Assembly: GCA_041392205.1 (NCBI GenBank)
Contig: JAWKMO010000029.1
Coordinates: 1-14,453 of the forward strand
Origin: Halomarinibacterium sp041392205
GTDB taxonomy: Bacteria; Bacteroidota; Bacteroidia; Flavobacteriales; Flavobacteriaceae
Direction of reading: 5' to 3'
DNA length: 14,453 bases
Shown: positions 14,128 through 14,453 of the stretch, one piece after another
Position numbering within the stretch: the stretch's first letter is position 1
Layout of the letters: the number at the start of each line of letters is the position of its first letter
Notes under the pieces: model-generated
What the model was told of the DNA's origin: nothing
What the model saw: only the letters and a program-made list of their open reading frames with translations
Database searches by the model: none
Program-made: the position numbers and the translations under genes

Positions 14128-14453
14128 ATGTTAGAACAAAACATTATTTACGTTCCCATTGCACTTGCTGTGCTTGGTTTGATTTTCATGTTCATTAAAA
14201 TGAGCTGGGTAAAAAAACAACCCGCTGGTAGTGAGCGTATGCAGTTTATTTCAAAAAGTATTAAAGAAGGAGCACTCGCTTTTTTAAATGCAGAATATAG
14301 ACTTTTGGTGATTTTCGTAATCATTGCTTCGGTATTATTATTTGTCATTTCTCAAATAGTCCCTACTACTAGCTGGATGATTGTTCCCGCATTTATTTTT
14401 GGGGCTATTTTTTCAGCCTTGGCAGGAAATATTGGGATGCGTATTGCAACCGA
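14128..14453 (+). CDS. hppA: Membrane-bound pyrophosphatase (ion-pumping PPase), N-terminal part
   Basis: Partial: 108 complete codons before the window ends. The product begins with a hydrophobic helix (IIYVPIALAVLGLIFMFIKMSWV, about 6-28), then a cytoplasmic loop with IKEGALAFLNAEYRLLVIFVII, a second helix, and a third membrane segment leading into SALAGNIGMRIAT. The EGAxAFLxxEYR and AGxIGMxxAT strings are typical of the start of membrane pyrophosphatases, which couple pyrophosphate hydrolysis to H+ or Na+ export across the inner membrane. Bacteroidota members are commonly the K+-dependent Na+- or H+-pumping type, but the residues that decide ion specificity and K+ dependence lie outside the window. 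It has its own promoter. Confidence 0.9.
   Translation, partial: MLEQNIIYVPIALAVLGLIFMFIKMSWVKKQPAGSERMQFISKSIKEGALAFLNAEYRLLVIFVIIASVLLFVISQIVPTTSWMIVPAFIFGAIFSALAGNIGMRIAT

Noticed and set aside
11512..14348. Minus-strand ORFs at 11512-11703, 11815-12090, 13018-13218 and 14148-14348
   Set aside because: All antisense to the DUF5686 gene or hppA (the first also to its upstream spacer) without domains or regulatory context.
1..14453. Mobile element, defence system, CRISPR or RNA gene
   Set aside because: No transposase, integrase, terminal repeats, repeat-spacer pattern, tRNA or rRNA signature was seen; gene content is housekeeping and envelope-related.

Overview
The window looks like chromosomal DNA from a marine-type member of the Flavobacteriaceae (Bacteroidota). 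Four things support this. The DNA is AT-rich. Secreted proteins end their signal peptides in short FSQ/FGQ-like motifs. Several upstream regions carry the Bacteroidota housekeeping -7 element TAnnTTTG instead of an E. coli-type promoter. The families present (anchor-less TonB-C-like secreted proteins, CarboxypepD_reg plus DUF5686, TPR sensor kinase with LytTR regulator, BFN-UVR nuclease) are typical of Flavobacteriia. Most of the content is core metabolism. I see no insertion sequence, phage gene, CRISPR array, rRNA or tRNA.

Layout. At the left edge is the 3' end of a plus-strand class V aminotransferase. Its stop codon directly abuts the stop of a minus-strand block. Read in transcription order, that block is etfB-etfA (electron transfer flavoprotein), an intrinsic terminator, then a BFN-UVR bifunctional nuclease, a CNT-family nucleoside transporter with an unusual extracytoplasmic N-terminal domain, thyA, and two tandem secreted TonB-C-like proteins. 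Apart from the terminator gap the spacings are short (3 to 83 bp), so the five genes from the nuclease to the second TonB-C-like gene may be one operon centred on nucleoside uptake and dTMP synthesis.

A 158-bp divergent region with three perfect palindromes separates etfB from the plus-strand genes. The first plus-strand unit is a TPR/LytS-type histidine kinase overlapping its LytTR response regulator by 4 bp. Right behind it are three helically phased LytTR-type GTT motifs and a near-palindrome, then a gene for an unrecognised exported protein with a C-terminal outer-membrane beta-barrel and paired cysteines. I infer that this is a self-contained envelope-sensing module in which the regulator controls the barrel protein. 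It is the most novel-looking part of the window. A strong hairpin terminator closes it.

The right third holds a solitary pdhB (pyruvate dehydrogenase E1 beta) with a clear -7 element, a large CarboxypepD_reg/DUF5686 outer-membrane protein, and the first 108 codons of a membrane-bound pyrophosphatase (hppA), which runs off the window. Functionally the window combines central carbon and electron metabolism (PDH, ETF, PPi-driven ion pumping), pyrimidine nucleotide supply (nucleoside import, ThyA) and envelope proteins. No gene-free stretch exceeds 300 bp.
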